NCBI GenBank assembly: GCA_949292945.1
Contig: CASFAX010000006.1
Span: forward strand, 1-64,000
DNA length: 64,000 bases
Direction: 5' to 3'
Origin: an uncultured Bacillota bacterium
GTDB taxonomy: Bacteria > Bacillota > Clostridia > Peptostreptococcales > Anaerovoracaceae
The number at the start of each line of letters is the position of its first letter. Position 1 is the stretch's first letter. Shown one piece after another: positions 9,340 through 18,245 of the stretch. The translations under genes were made by a program, and so were the position numbers. The notes beneath the pieces are model-generated. The model did not search any database. It saw only the letters and a program-made list of their open reading frames with translations, and was not told where the DNA came from.

Positions 9340-11571
9340 ATGGAAGAGAAAAAGGGCGTCTTAACGGAGATAATTTTTCATAATGAAGAGAACGGCTACA
9401 CCGTGGGAGTCTTCGAGACGGAGGAGGAGTATTTCACCTGCGTGGGCTGCATTGCCGAGCCGAGAAAGGGCGCATCTTACAGGCTCACAGGTTCCTTTAA
9501 AGTCCATCCCGGCTACGGGGAGCAGTTTTCATTTACGGCCTGTGAAGAGGTTATGCCTGAGGGAACCGATGAGATTAGAGCGTTTCTGGCCTCGGGAGCC
9601 GTCAAAGGCATAGGCCCTAAGATGGCTGCCGTAATCGTTGAGAAATTCGGAGAAGATACCCTTAAAGTCATGGGAGATACTCCTGAAAGGCTTACGGAGA
9701 TTCCCGGAATAGGCGAGAAAAAGGCGAAGCAGATAGCGGAAAGCTACGCTGCCAGAAGGGAATTTGCAGACGTTTCCATGCACTTTCAGAAATACGGAAT
9801 TTCATCGGATCAGGCATATAAGCTATACAAGGCTTACGGAACCGACGCCGTCGCCCTCATAGAGGAAAATCCCTACAGGCTGGTGGACGAGGTTTATGGC
9901 TTCGGATTCAGGAAGGCCGACGCCATAGCGGAAAAACTTGGGATAGAAAGGGAAAGCCCTTTTCGGATTTCCAGCGGCATCACCTACGCCCTTTGGTTTT
10001 ACGCAGGGGAGGGAAGCACCTACGTGCCCCTTGATGAACTGTGCGACAAGGTCTCGGGGCTTCTCGATGTGGAATCTGACAAAATCCGGGAAATGACGGT
10101 GACCATGGCCTTTGAGGGGAAGATTCACCTGGACACGGTGGGAGGCGTCACCGCAGTATATCTGTTTTTGTTCTACGAGGCGGAGCAGCGGGTGTGCCGA
10201 AACCTTCACCTCATCAAAAACGTCAGAATAAGGCCTCTTAAAGCGGATCCGGACAGCATGATAGCTATGACTGAAAGGGAGAAGGGAATAACCCTTTCGG
10301 ACAGGCAGAAGGAAGCGGTGAAAAATTCCATAACCGGAGGATTTTCCGTCATAACCGGAGGGCCGGGAACGGGAAAGACGACCATAATAAACACCATAAT
10401 AAATATATTTGAAAGCAGCGGCCTTAAGACGGCTATAGCGGCTCCTACAGGAAGGGCGGCAAAGCGCATAACTGAAACCAGCGGCAGGTACGCATCCACC
10501 GTCCACAGGCTTTTGGAGTATTACTATAGCGAAGGCACGGATGAAATGGTCTTCGGCCGAAACAGCGAAAACAGGCTGGAGTACGACGCCGTAATAGTGG
10601 ACGAAGCGTCTATGATAGACGTGCTTCTGATGCGGGCATTAACCGACGCTATAGAGCCGGGAACCAGATTTATAGTCGTCGGCGACGCGGATCAGCTTCC
10701 GCCGGTAGGTGCGGGAAACGTTCTAGGTGACATACTGGAAAGCGACTACGCTAACACCTCAAGGCTTACGGAGATTTTCCGCCAGGCGGGGGAAAGCCTC
10801 ATAGTGGTAAACGCCCACAGGATAAACAGAGGCGAATACCCGACGTATAACGAAAAGGACAAGGATTTCTTCTTCATGGGAAGGCGGCGTGAACAGGACG
10901 TCTCTGACCTTATCAGGGATCTTGTCACGAAGAGGCTCATAACGTATTACGACGATCTCGACCCCATTCGGGATATTCAGGTTCTTACTCCTGCAAAAAA
11001 GGGAGTTCTGGGAAGTTTTGCCCTCAACAAAATGCTTCAGGAGGCCCTCAATCCGCCATCTGAAGGAGTGCAGGAAAAGAAGTACGGAGAAAAGATCTTT
11101 CGCGAAGGCGATAAGGTCATGCAGATAAGAAATAACTATCAGATAGGCTGGAAAAGCCGCCGCGACTTTTCCGAGGGAGAGGGAATATTCAACGGAGACG
11201 TAGGCTTCATAAAGTCCATAGACAAGGAAAATGGCAGTCTTTTCGTGGTGTTCGACGAGGACAAGGTGGCCGAATACGACTTTTCCATGCTGGACGAGCT
11301 GGAGCTTGCCTATGCGATTACGGTGCATAAGAGCCAGGGAAGCGAGTTTCCGGTGGTGGTAATGCCGGTAATGTGGTTTCCTCCGGTTCTTGCCACGAGA
11401 AATCTCCTCTACACGGCGGTTACCCGCGGCAAGCGTGCTGTGGTTCTCTGCGGAAGCGAGGAGAGAATACGGGCAATGGTTGACAACAATCGGATAAGCT
11501 TAAGGTATTCGGGCCTTAAGAGCAGGCTTACGGATATGCTCATGAGGGAAGAAAGGGATGACGATGAATAG
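9340..11571 (+). CDS. recD2: RecD2-type ATP-dependent DNA helicase
   Basis: A 743-residue SF1B 5'-3' DNA helicase. The N-terminal OB/HhH region (GIGPKMAAVIVEKFG and IPGIGEKKAKQIA, about 95-140) typical of RecD2 precedes the motor domains: Walker A GGPGTGKTT (340-348), DEAS Walker B (VDEASMIDVLLM), the GDADQLPPVGAG motif III and a C-terminal AITVHKSQGSEF plus YTAVTRGKR. RecD2 acts without RecBC in Gram-positives, in repair and fork rescue. It starts at the base after the yhaM stop, and comFC overlaps its end. Confidence 0.93.
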   Translation: MEEKKGVLTEIIFHNEENGYTVGVFETEEEYFTCVGCIAEPRKGASYRLTGSFKVHPGYGEQFSFTACEEVMPEGTDEIRAFLASGAVKGIGPKMAAVIVEKFGEDTLKVMGDTPERLTEIPGIGEKKAKQIAESYAARREFADVSMHFQKYGISSDQAYKLYKAYGTDAVALIEENPYRLVDEVYGFGFRKADAIAEKLGIERESPFRISSGITYALWFYAGEGSTYVPLDELCDKVSGLLDVESDKIREMTVTMAFEGKIHLDTVGGVTAVYLFLFYEAEQRVCRNLHLIKNVRIRPLKADPDSMIAMTEREKGITLSDRQKEAVKNSITGGFSVITGGPGTGKTTIINTIINIFESSGLKTAIAAPTGRAAKRITETSGRYASTVHRLLEYYYSEGTDEMVFGRNSENRLEYDAVIVDEASMIDVLLMRALTDAIEPGTRFIVVGDADQLPPVGAGNVLGDILESDYANTSRLTEIFRQAGESLIVVNAHRINRGEYPTYNEKDKDFFFMGRRREQDVSDLIRDLVTKRLITYYDDLDPIRDIQVLTPAKKGVLGSFALNKMLQEALNPPSEGVQEKKYGEKIFREGDKVMQIRNNYQIGWKSRRDFSEGEGIFNGDVGFIKSIDKENGSLFVVFDEDKVAEYDFSMLDELELAYAITVHKSQGSEFPVVVMPVMWFPPVLATRNLLYTAVTRGKRAVVLCGSEERIRAMVDNNRISLRYSGLKSRLTDMLMREERDDDE

Positions 11572-12310
11572 AGAATCTGACGGTAATCAGGGTAAGACCA
11601 TAGGCCATAAGACTTTGTCTGAAAAGCTTTCAGACCTGATTTTTCCCCAGCACCTTTACTGCGGCTGCTGCGGGAACATAATAGACGAAACCAGAAAATA
11701 CGGGCTATGTGACCACTGCCTGGCCCACTTCGGCTGGAACACGGACGGTCTTGAGCTCATAGATGGAATGGCTGCGGGAGCGTGCCTGGACTACGGCATC
11801 TACGAGCGTACTCTGATTTTCGGGCTGAAGTATAAAGGACGAAAGTACCTGGCCAGAGACATCGCCGCCATAATGGCTGACAAAGTGTGTGCTCTGGGCC
11901 TTGACAAAATCTGCGGCACCATAGTTCCAGTACCACTTCACAGGTCAAAGGAGAGGAAGCGTGGCTTCAATCAGGCTGCCCTCATAGGAAAACATCTCGC
12001 CCGCCTCACCGGAATGGAGTGCATTCCCGACATGCTGATTCGCACCAGGGACACGGCGCCCATGAGGAGTCTGGGCCCTGCTGAGCGAAGGTGGAACATA
12101 GAAGGAGGCATAGCTTTCAATGAAAAATATGCGAGTTTAGCTTCTGAAAAGAGGGTGCTCTTAATCGACGATTTTTACACTACGGGAAGTACTGCCCTTG
12201 AGTGCCGCCGGGCGCTTAATTCAGGCGGCGTCACTGACGTTACGTTTCTCGCGTTTGCGGCAAGGCGCAGCCGTGATACGGGAGATGCGGCAGCGGCTAT
12301 GGGAAGATGA
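11558..12310 (+). CDS. comFC: ComF family protein (phosphoribosyltransferase fold)
   Basis: A 250-residue cytosolic protein with an N-terminal four-cysteine zinc site (CGCCGNIIDETRKYGLCDHC, about 28-47) and a PRTase-like domain with PVPLHRSKERKRGFNQA and the PRPP-binding loop VLLIDDFYTTGST. ComFC is needed for DNA uptake in competent bacteria and assists ssDNA handling. The start may be 11558 or the ATG two codons later (11564), which is better spaced from AAAGGG; both overlap recD2. In Clostridia comFC often precedes the raiA RNA and hpf; here a structured RNA follows but hpf does not. Confidence 0.88.
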   Translation: MTMNRESDGNQGKTIGHKTLSEKLSDLIFPQHLYCGCCGNIIDETRKYGLCDHCLAHFGWNTDGLELIDGMAAGACLDYGIYERTLIFGLKYKGRKYLARDIAAIMADKVCALGLDKICGTIVPVPLHRSKERKRGFNQAALIGKHLARLTGMECIPDMLIRTRDTAPMRSLGPAERRWNIEGGIAFNEKYASLASEKRVLLIDDFYTTGSTALECRRALNSGGVTDVTFLAFAARRSRDTGDAAAAMGR

Positions 12311-12320
12311 AAATTTAAAA

Positions 12321-12512
12321 ACGGTATGACAGATGTCTGTGTCTGTGGTTGAAAATCCAGGCCAGCTACGGGCGAAGGGATCCACGTAAGCTGATCCGCA
12401 AGGCGGCAGTGATCATGGCGTAGCTTAGAAGTAAGTCCTCGGGAAAATCCCGGTAAAGGCAAGTGTGGGGGCAAAGACCAGGTCAGGCAGACATCTGTCA
12501 TGCCGTTTTTTT
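12321..12512 (+). ncRNA. structured non-coding RNA, raiA-motif candidate
   Basis: A 19-bp closing stem joins 12321-12339 (ACGGTATGACAGATGTCTG) to 12488-12506 with one G-T pair, and seven Ts follow (12506-12512). Inside lie further stems: AGCTACG (12364-12370) with CGTAGCT (12419-12425), GGATC/GATCC (12378-12397) and CGGGA/TCCCG (12440-12452), so the RNA is multibranched. No convincing reading frame crosses it. Its position just after comFC and its size of about 190 nt fit the raiA RNA motif of Clostridia; this family call rests on position and shape, not on an alignment. 6S RNA is the main alternative but is usually rod-like. Confidence 0.55.
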
Positions 12513-12570
12513 GCTTCAGACCCTTCTCGGAGCCGGTCTTTCTCGCGGCGCGGCAGTGCGGTGCTCGGTT

Positions 12571-12682
12571 TCCGTTGAAAAAAAGGAAGCGGCGAGTACG
12601 GAAATACTCGTAAATCGTAACGGATGACCTGAATCGTACCACCAAAGCCCATCTTTACAGGTCTATGGTGGTAGGATTATCC
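12571..12682 (+). ncRNA. second RNA-like element with a predicted pseudoknot
   Basis: GACCTG (12626-12631) can pair with CAGGTC (12658-12663), while TACCACC (12637-12643) can pair with GGTGGTA (12667-12673); the order makes an H-type pseudoknot. Outer pairings CCGTT/AACGG (12571-12575, 12619-12623) and hairpin CGAGTA/TACTCG (12593-12610) surround it, and a terminator hairpin follows at 12699. No coding potential is seen. It may be a separate RNA or the 3' part of the preceding one. The rest of the 670-base gap holds an imperfect hairpin (about 12760-12811) of unknown role. Confidence 0.35.
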
Positions 12683-12692
12683 ATGTAAATAT

Positions 12693-12724
12693 AAAAAAGC
12701 GAGCATTTCGGTGCTCGTATTTTA
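12693..12724 (+). terminator. intrinsic terminator, possibly bidirectional
   Basis: Hairpin GCGAGCA / TGCTCGT (12699-12718) around TTTCGG, with ATTTT after it and AAAAAA before it. It separates the RNA elements from the promoter of the citrate operon. Confidence 0.7.
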
Positions 12725-12880
12725 CTTTGAGAGACTAATATCCGAGCACGGACCTTTGCGGAGGCCATGTAAGTGAGCTTCATCCCCTTGCCTGAGCCTC
12801 ACCGAAGCCTCCATGGCAAGCGGCCGCACCGGCGCCAACGCCTTTTGCGAAACAAAATCAAAACACTTATGCTAATATCC

Positions 12881-12917
12881 TTGACTTCTTGCATGCAAAT
12901 GGGGTATACTTGTATAC
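12881..12917 (+). promoter_or_regulatory. promoter with GTATAC operator for the citrate operon
   Basis: The -35 TTGACT (12881-12886) and -10 TATACT (12905-12910) are 18 bases apart. The inverted repeat GTATAC-TT-GTATAC (12904-12917) covers the -10 and the start point. Operators with a GTATAC core are known for FCD-type GntR regulators, and such a gene is second in the operon, so autorepression is the likely arrangement (inference). Confidence 0.7.
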
Positions 12918-12981
12918 ACCAAAAGGCGGTGAGAGAATTCTCGCCTAAATATCCCATATGATGTGAAAAGGAGGTAACGGA

Positions 12982-14340
12982 ATGCTGGAACTGTCGAGAA
13001 AGAGCAACCTGTTAGAGGAATCGGATTTTAAATATCCGCTTCAGGACGTAGAGGAACCGAACCTTTACAGGCAGATATATAACTATGACGAAGTGCCGAA
13101 GGTGGGATTCAACCACAGGCGGGTGCCTATGAACATGCCGGAGGATATCTGGATTACCGATACGTCTTTCAGAGACGGACAGCAGTCCATGGAACCTTAC
13201 ACTGTAAAGCAGATAGTGGATTTATATAAGCTGATGGCAAAGCTGGGCGGCCCTTACGGCATCATCAGGCAGTCGGAGTTTTTCATATACACCGAAAGGG
13301 ACAGGGAAGCTGTGGAAAAATGCATGGAGCTGGGATATAAGTTTCCGGAGATAACCACGTGGATAAGGGCAAACAAGAAGGACTTCAAGATGGTAAAGGA
13401 GCTGGGGATAAAGGAGACGGGAATTCTGGTATCCTGCAGTGACTACCACATATTCAGGAAGATGAACATGACGAGACGGCAGGTGGTGGACTACTACATG
13501 GAGACCATAAGAGATGCCTTTGAGGCGGGAGTGGTTCCGAGATGCCATCTGGAAGATATAACGAGGGCGGACTTTTATGGTTTTGTGGTACCTTTCGTAA
13601 ACGAGATTATGAACCTGTCAAAGGAAGCGGGAATTCCGGTAAAGATAAGAGCCTGCGATACCATGGGCTACGGGGTGCCTTACACCGAGGCGGCTCTTCC
13701 AAGGAGCGTAGCGGGAATCATGTACGGTCTTCAGCACTACTCGGGAGTGCCCAGCGAAATGCTGGAGTGGCACGGTCATAACGATTTCTACAAGGCCGTT
13801 GCAAATGCGTCTACCGCATGGCTTTACGGAGCTTCGGCAGTAAACTGTTCCCTTCTCGGAATAGGGGAAAGAACGGGAAACGTGCCTCTTGAGGCCATGG
13901 TCTTCGAATACGCGTCCCTGAGGGGGTCTCTCGATGGAATGGATCCGACGGCCATAACGGAAATAGCGAGATATTTCAGCGATGAAATGGGATATGAAAT
14001 TCCGCCGATGACACCTTTTGTCGGAGAAAACTTCAACGTGACAAAAGCGGGAATTCACGCCGACGGCCTGATGAAGGACGAGGAAATCTACAACATCTTC
14101 AACACCAGAAAGATATTGGGAAGATCCCCGGGAGTTGCAATCTCCAACACCAGCGGTCTTGCGGGAATAGCGTACTGGATAAACGATCACTACGGCCTTA
14201 CGGGAGACGATATGGTTACGAAGGACAGCGACCTGGTGAAGGTGGTAAAAGAGTGGGTTGACGAGATGTACTCTGACGGAAGAACCACCTGTCTTTCAAA
14301 CAGGGAGATGGAGGATAAGATAGAGGAGCTGAGGAAATGA
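12982..14340 (+). CDS. Re-face-specific citrate synthase
   Basis: A 452-residue HMGL/isopropylmalate-synthase-type TIM barrel (DTSFRDGQQSMEPYT at about 56-70; metal-binding HGHND at about 258; LLGIGERTGNVPLEAM). Sequence style, length and the start (a short leader, then PLQDVEEPNLYRQ and DEVPKVGFNHR) match the Re-citrate synthase described in Clostridium kluyveri, which condenses oxaloacetate and acetyl-CoA with stereochemistry opposite to the common enzyme. The operon supports this: aconitase and isocitrate dehydrogenase follow, giving 2-oxoglutarate for glutamate synthesis. Homocitrate or isopropylmalate synthase is the alternative, less likely with these neighbours. AAGGAGGTAA lies before the ATG. 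Confidence 0.82.
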   Translation: MLELSRKSNLLEESDFKYPLQDVEEPNLYRQIYNYDEVPKVGFNHRRVPMNMPEDIWITDTSFRDGQQSMEPYTVKQIVDLYKLMAKLGGPYGIIRQSEFFIYTERDREAVEKCMELGYKFPEITTWIRANKKDFKMVKELGIKETGILVSCSDYHIFRKMNMTRRQVVDYYMETIRDAFEAGVVPRCHLEDITRADFYGFVVPFVNEIMNLSKEAGIPVKIRACDTMGYGVPYTEAALPRSVAGIMYGLQHYSGVPSEMLEWHGHNDFYKAVANASTAWLYGASAVNCSLLGIGERTGNVPLEAMVFEYASLRGSLDGMDPTAITEIARYFSDEMGYEIPPMTPFVGENFNVTKAGIHADGLMKDEEIYNIFNTRKILGRSPGVAISNTSGLAGIAYWINDHYGLTGDDMVTKDSDLVKVVKEWVDEMYSDGRTTCLSNREMEDKIEELRK

Positions 14341-15005
14341 TAGAGTATAAGAGCGTATCTTTGGCGAATCAGGTTTACGAGGAACTTGAACTTAAAATTT
14401 TAAGCGGCGCTCTGCCAAAGGGTGAAGTCCTTACGGAAAAGAAGCTGTCGGCGGAGATGGGAGTGAGCCGCACGCCTATAAGAGAGGCCTTGAGCAGGCT
14501 GGTCTTTGAAAGGCTCATAAAGGAGACGCCTGCCGGAAACGTCGTCCTTGGAATTACCGATAACGACGTGGATGACGCCTTTGAGGTAAAGAGGAGAATA
14601 GAAGTCCTGGCTACCAGAAGAGCCAGCGAAAACATTACTGAAAAAGGCCTTTCCGACCTTAAGGACATAGTGGAGCAGCAGGAGTTTTTCGCATATAAGG
14701 GAGACGCCTACAAAGTGAGAGACCTGGATACGGAGTTTCACGACGTGATATACAGGGAGTGCGGAAGTTCCGTGCTGGAAGGAATCCTGTCGCCTCTTCA
14801 CCATAAGCTGATGAAGTTCAGGCGGGCGTCTCTGGAGCTTGAGCACAGGATAATGGACTCCGTGGCCGAGCACAAGGGAATATACGAGGCCATAAAGGAA
14901 GGAGACGGAGACAAGGTGGACACGCTGATTCTCATACACCTTGAGCACGCATACAACAGCATAGTGGAAGTAACCAGAAGAGGAGAGAAAACGGAGGAAA
15001 AGTAA
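14337..15005 (+). CDS. GntR-family (FCD) transcription regulator
   Basis: A 222-residue regulator with an N-terminal winged helix (GEVLTEKKLSAEMGVSRTPIREALSRL, about 28-55) and a C-terminal FCD helical ligand domain with metal-site candidates (Asp in DLDTEFHDVIY, His in VAEHKGIYEAI). The ATG overlaps the synthase stop codon (ATGA). Lying inside the citrate/isocitrate operon, it probably senses a pathway metabolite and represses the operon through the GTATAC repeat at 12904-12917. Ligand identity is inference. Confidence 0.88.
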   Translation: MIEYKSVSLANQVYEELELKILSGALPKGEVLTEKKLSAEMGVSRTPIREALSRLVFERLIKETPAGNVVLGITDNDVDDAFEVKRRIEVLATRRASENITEKGLSDLKDIVEQQEFFAYKGDAYKVRDLDTEFHDVIYRECGSSVLEGILSPLHHKLMKFRRASLELEHRIMDSVAEHKGIYEAIKEGDGDKVDTLILIHLEHAYNSIVEVTRRGEKTEEK

Positions 15006-16933
15006 TGGGACTCACCATAGCGGAAAAAATAATAAAAGCTCACCTTAAATCAGGAGAGATGAAAAAGGGAGAAGAGATAGCCCTTAAAATAGATCAGACC
15101 CTTACCCAGGATGCTACGGGAACCATGGCGTATCTGGAGTTTGAGACCATGGGAATACCCAGGGTGAGGACGGAGCTTTCCGTGGCATATATAGACCACA
15201 ACACACTTCAGTCGGGATTTATGAACGCCGACGATCACCGGTTCATACGCTCCATGGCTGCACGCTACGGACTTTACTTCTCAAGACCCGGTAACGGCAT
15301 ATGCCATCAGGTTCACCTGGAGAGGTTCGCCAGACCTGGCAAAACCCTCATAGGCTCGGACAGCCATACGCCTACAGGGGGAGGAATAGGAATGCTGGCC
15401 ATGGGCGCAGGAGGCCTCGATGTTGCCGTCGCCATGGGAGGCGGAGCTTATCACATAATCATGCCCCAGATGTACAAGGTGAAGCTTACGGGCAGGCTGA
15501 GGCCCTTCGTTACTGCAAAGGATGTAAGTCTGGAGCTTTTAAGGCGGATTTCCGTCAAAGGCGGCGTTGGTGCGATTATCGAGTGGGGCGGCGAAGGAGT
15601 GAAGACTTTGTCGGTGCCGGAGAGAGCCACCATCACCAACATGGGCACGGAGACCGGAGCTACCACTTCCATCTTCCCGTCGGACGAGGTGACGAGGGAG
15701 TTCCTAAAGGCAGAAGGAAGAGAAGAGGACTGGATAGAGCTTAAGAGCGACGATGACGCCACCTACGATAAAGTTATAGAGATAGACCTTTCAAAGCTGG
15801 AGCCGATGATAGCATGTCCTCACAGCCCTGACAACGTGAAGAAGGTTTCGGAGCTTAAGGACGTGAAGGTGGATCAGGTCTGCATAGGATCCTGCACCAA
15901 CTCATCTCTCTATGATATGCTTAAAGTAGCGGAGATTTTGAAAGGAAAGGTTATAAACCCCGATGTGAGCCTTTCCGTTTCCCCGGGATCAAAGCAGGTT
16001 CTCACCATGCTGGCAGACTGCGGAGCCCTTTCGGACATTCTGGGAGCAGGTGCGAGGGTCCTTGAATGTGCCTGCGGCCCGTGTATAGGCATGGGATTTT
16101 CCCCTAATTCGGGAGGCGTGTCGCTGCGGACGTTTAACAGAAACTTTGAAGGAAGGTCTGGCACTGCGGACGGACAGGTGTACCTGGTATCTCCTGAGAC
16201 GGCGGCAGCTTCCGCCCTTACAGGATATATAACAAGTCCTATGACCTTAGGCGATAAGATAAAGGTGCAGATGCCGGAAACCTTCAAAATAGACGATTCC
16301 GCCATCGAGCCGCCACTTCCGCCTGAAAAGGCTATGGAAGTTGAGATTAAAAGAGGCCCTAACATAAAGCCTTTCCCTGACGGGGAACCTCTGCCGGACG
16401 AATTTAAAGCCGAGCTGGTGCTGAAAGTGGGAGACAACATCACCACGGATCACATAATGCCTGCCGGTTCTAAAATCCTTCCGTACAGGTCGAACATCCC
16501 TCACCTGTCTCAGTACTGCTTCGGTGTGTGCGATGAGACGTTTCCTGAAAGGGCAAAGGTAGCAGGCCGCAGCATAATCCTGGGCGGCTCTAACTACGGT
16601 CAGGGGTCTTCTAGGGAGCATGCGGCTCTGGTTCCCCTCTACCTGGGAGTCAGGGTGGTAATAGCAAAGAGCTTTGCCAGAATACACGCTGCAAATCTTA
16701 TAAACGCAGGGATACTGCCTCTGACGCTGGCGGAGCCTGAGGACTACGAAAGCATCGAGCAGGGAGATACCCTTAAGCTCACCGGCATATACGAAAGCCT
16801 GGATTCAGGTACATTCAGGCTGAGCGACATAACGAAGGGAAAGACATTTGAACTTAAAGGAGAGTTTACGGAAAGGCAGAAGGCTCTCCTCAGAGCAGGC
16901 GGGCTTCTGAAATACGTGGCTTCGGAGGAATAG
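15005..16933 (+). CDS. aconitate hydratase (single-chain aconitase)
   Basis: A 642-residue enzyme of the aconitase/isopropylmalate isomerase family. Cluster-binding cysteines are in CIGSCTNSS and CACGPCIGMG; substrate motifs include GSDSHTPTGGGIGMLAMG; the C-terminal swivel domain carries NITTDHIMPAGSKILP and GSNYGQGSSREHAAL. It interconverts citrate and isocitrate via cis-aconitate in the cytosol and needs a [4Fe-4S] cluster. Its start overlaps the GntR stop by one base and the dehydrogenase follows after one base, so the three are tightly coupled. Homoaconitase/LeuCD function is unlikely given the fused domains and context. Confidence 0.9.
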   Translation: MGLTIAEKIIKAHLKSGEMKKGEEIALKIDQTLTQDATGTMAYLEFETMGIPRVRTELSVAYIDHNTLQSGFMNADDHRFIRSMAARYGLYFSRPGNGICHQVHLERFARPGKTLIGSDSHTPTGGGIGMLAMGAGGLDVAVAMGGGAYHIIMPQMYKVKLTGRLRPFVTAKDVSLELLRRISVKGGVGAIIEWGGEGVKTLSVPERATITNMGTETGATTSIFPSDEVTREFLKAEGREEDWIELKSDDDATYDKVIEIDLSKLEPMIACPHSPDNVKKVSELKDVKVDQVCIGSCTNSSLYDMLKVAEILKGKVINPDVSLSVSPGSKQVLTMLADCGALSDILGAGARVLECACGPCIGMGFSPNSGGVSLRTFNRNFEGRSGTADGQVYLVSPETAAASALTGYITSPMTLGDKIKVQMPETFKIDDSAIEPPLPPEKAMEVEIKRGPNIKPFPDGEPLPDEFKAELVLKVGDNITTDHIMPAGSKILPYRSNIPHLSQYCFGVCDETFPERAKVAGRSIILGGSNYGQGSSREHAALVPLYLGVRVVIAKSFARIHAANLINAGILPLTLAEPEDYESIEQGDTLKLTGIYESLDSGTFRLSDITKGKTFELKGEFTERQKALLRAGGLLKYVASEE

Positions 16934-16934
16934 G

Positions 16935-18095
16935 ATGGACGAAAGAAAGTACATAGACGAGGCGGTAAGCGCCTTCAGAGCTCTTCTGGAAGAGCAGATA
17001 AAAAGGCAGGACAGGATGGCAGCAGCCGCTAGAAGCCGCGGTGGCGACGACAAAGGCAGCGCAGAAAGGGAAGAGCCTCTAATCATCGGAATCGCTTCAG
17101 GGGACGGTATAGGCCCCGTCATCATGGCAGAAGCCGTGAAGGTTTTAAAGACGCTGCTTAAGGACGAGCTGGCATCGGGTAAAATCGAGCTGAGAGAGAT
17201 TGATGGACTTACCATAGAAAACCGCATGGCAAAGGGCGAAGCCGTTCCTTCGGAAGTCTTGAGCCAGATTAAAAAGTGTGACGTTCTGCTGAAAGGACCT
17301 ACCACAACACCTAAAGGCGGCACTCTTGAAAGCGCTAACGTGACCCTGAGGAGGGAACTTGACCTTTACGCCAACGTGAGACCGGTTCAGGTTCCGGAAG
17401 AAGACATAGACTGGATGTTTTTCAGGGAAAACACCGAAGGGGAGTACGTTCTGGGAAGCCGGGGAATCGATATTCCGGGAAAGCTTTCCATGGACTTTAA
17501 GGTGACCACGGACGCCGGAACCCGCAGAATCGCAAGGGCAGCATTTGATTACGCAAAGGCCGCGGGAAAGACGAAGGTGGCAATAGTCACCAAGGCCAAC
17601 ATAATGAAGAAAACCGACGGCAGTTTTTCCAGGATATGTCACGAAGTAGCGGCCGATTACCCGGGTATCGAGGCAGATGACTGGTATATAGACATCATGA
17701 CTGCAAACCTTGTGAATCCGGCGGTGAGACGGGACTTTCAGGTCTTCCTAATGCCTAACCTCTACGGTGATATACTGACGGATGAAGCCGCAGAAATTCA
17801 AGGGGGCGTTGGAACGGCGGGAAGCGCCAACACCGGAGACAGGTACGCCATGTTCGAGGCTATTCACGGCTCTGCGCCGAGAATGGTGGAGGAAGGTCTC
17901 GCGGAATACGCAAACCCTGCCAGCATACTTAAAGCATGCGAGATGATGTTAAGGCATATCGGTTTTATCGAAAAAGCCGACGCCCTTTCAGAGACCATTA
18001 AGGCCTGCATGGAAGAAAAGAAGGCGGTCGTCACGGGAACTTCCGGAGGCGCAAAGGCTGCCGACTTTGGCGACTACGTGGTATCGAAGCTGTAA
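16935..18095 (+). CDS. isocitrate dehydrogenase (IDH/IPMDH family)
   Basis: A 386-residue beta-decarboxylating dehydrogenase. After an unusual N-terminal extension of about 45 residues come GIASGDGIGPVI, the substrate loop FFRENTEGEYVLGSRG, the catalytic Lys region TKANIMKKTDG, metal-binding Asp residues in LYGDILTDEAAEIQGGVG and the cofactor loop HGSAPRMVEEG. Position after Re-citrate synthase and aconitase indicates isocitrate to 2-oxoglutarate. Cofactor choice cannot be read with confidence: the Arg after HGSAP fits neither the textbook NAD nor NADP pattern. A terminator follows. Confidence 0.85.
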   Translation: MDERKYIDEAVSAFRALLEEQIKRQDRMAAAARSRGGDDKGSAEREEPLIIGIASGDGIGPVIMAEAVKVLKTLLKDELASGKIELREIDGLTIENRMAKGEAVPSEVLSQIKKCDVLLKGPTTTPKGGTLESANVTLRRELDLYANVRPVQVPEEDIDWMFFRENTEGEYVLGSRGIDIPGKLSMDFKVTTDAGTRRIARAAFDYAKAAGKTKVAIVTKANIMKKTDGSFSRICHEVAADYPGIEADDWYIDIMTANLVNPAVRRDFQVFLMPNLYGDILTDEAAEIQGGVGTAGSANTGDRYAMFEAIHGSAPRMVEEGLAEYANPASILKACEMMLRHIGFIEKADALSETIKACMEEKKAVVTGTSGGAKAADFGDYVVSKL

Positions 18096-18112
18096 GTGAG
18101 CGTAAAGTTTAT

Positions 18113-18139
18113 GGGCGTGCCCGTGTGGCACGCCTGTTT
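18113..18139 (+). terminator. terminator after the citrate operon
   Basis: Perfect 8-bp stem GGCGTGCC (18114-18121) / GGCACGCC (18127-18134) with a five-base loop, followed by TGTTT. Confidence 0.7.
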
Positions 18140-18180
18140 CATTGAATTTTCTGCACGGAAGCGGAAAAAAATATCAATGA

Positions 18181-18209
18181 GTGAAAAGTCGTTCATAAAG
18201 TGGTATAAT
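18181..18209 (+). promoter_or_regulatory. extended -10 promoter for the glpP-like gene
   Basis: TGG-TATAAT: the -10 is 18204-18209 with a TG one base upstream. The -35 position (GTGAAA, 18181-18186) is poor, as expected for an extended -10 promoter. It lies just past the terminator and 37 bases before the ATG. Confidence 0.55.
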
Positions 18210-18245
18210 ATAGGCAGAATATTTTTACCGGGAGAAAGGGAGACA

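Noticed and set aside
12321..12512. 6S RNA, RNase P RNA or tmRNA
   Set aside because: The shape is multibranched rather than rod-like, and the conserved RNase P and tmRNA end sequences are not seen; 6S is not fully excluded.
12175..12652. Minus-strand frames over the end of comFC and the structured RNA
   Set aside because: Composition is non-coding-like, with Arg/Pro-rich text; they overlay helices of the RNA.
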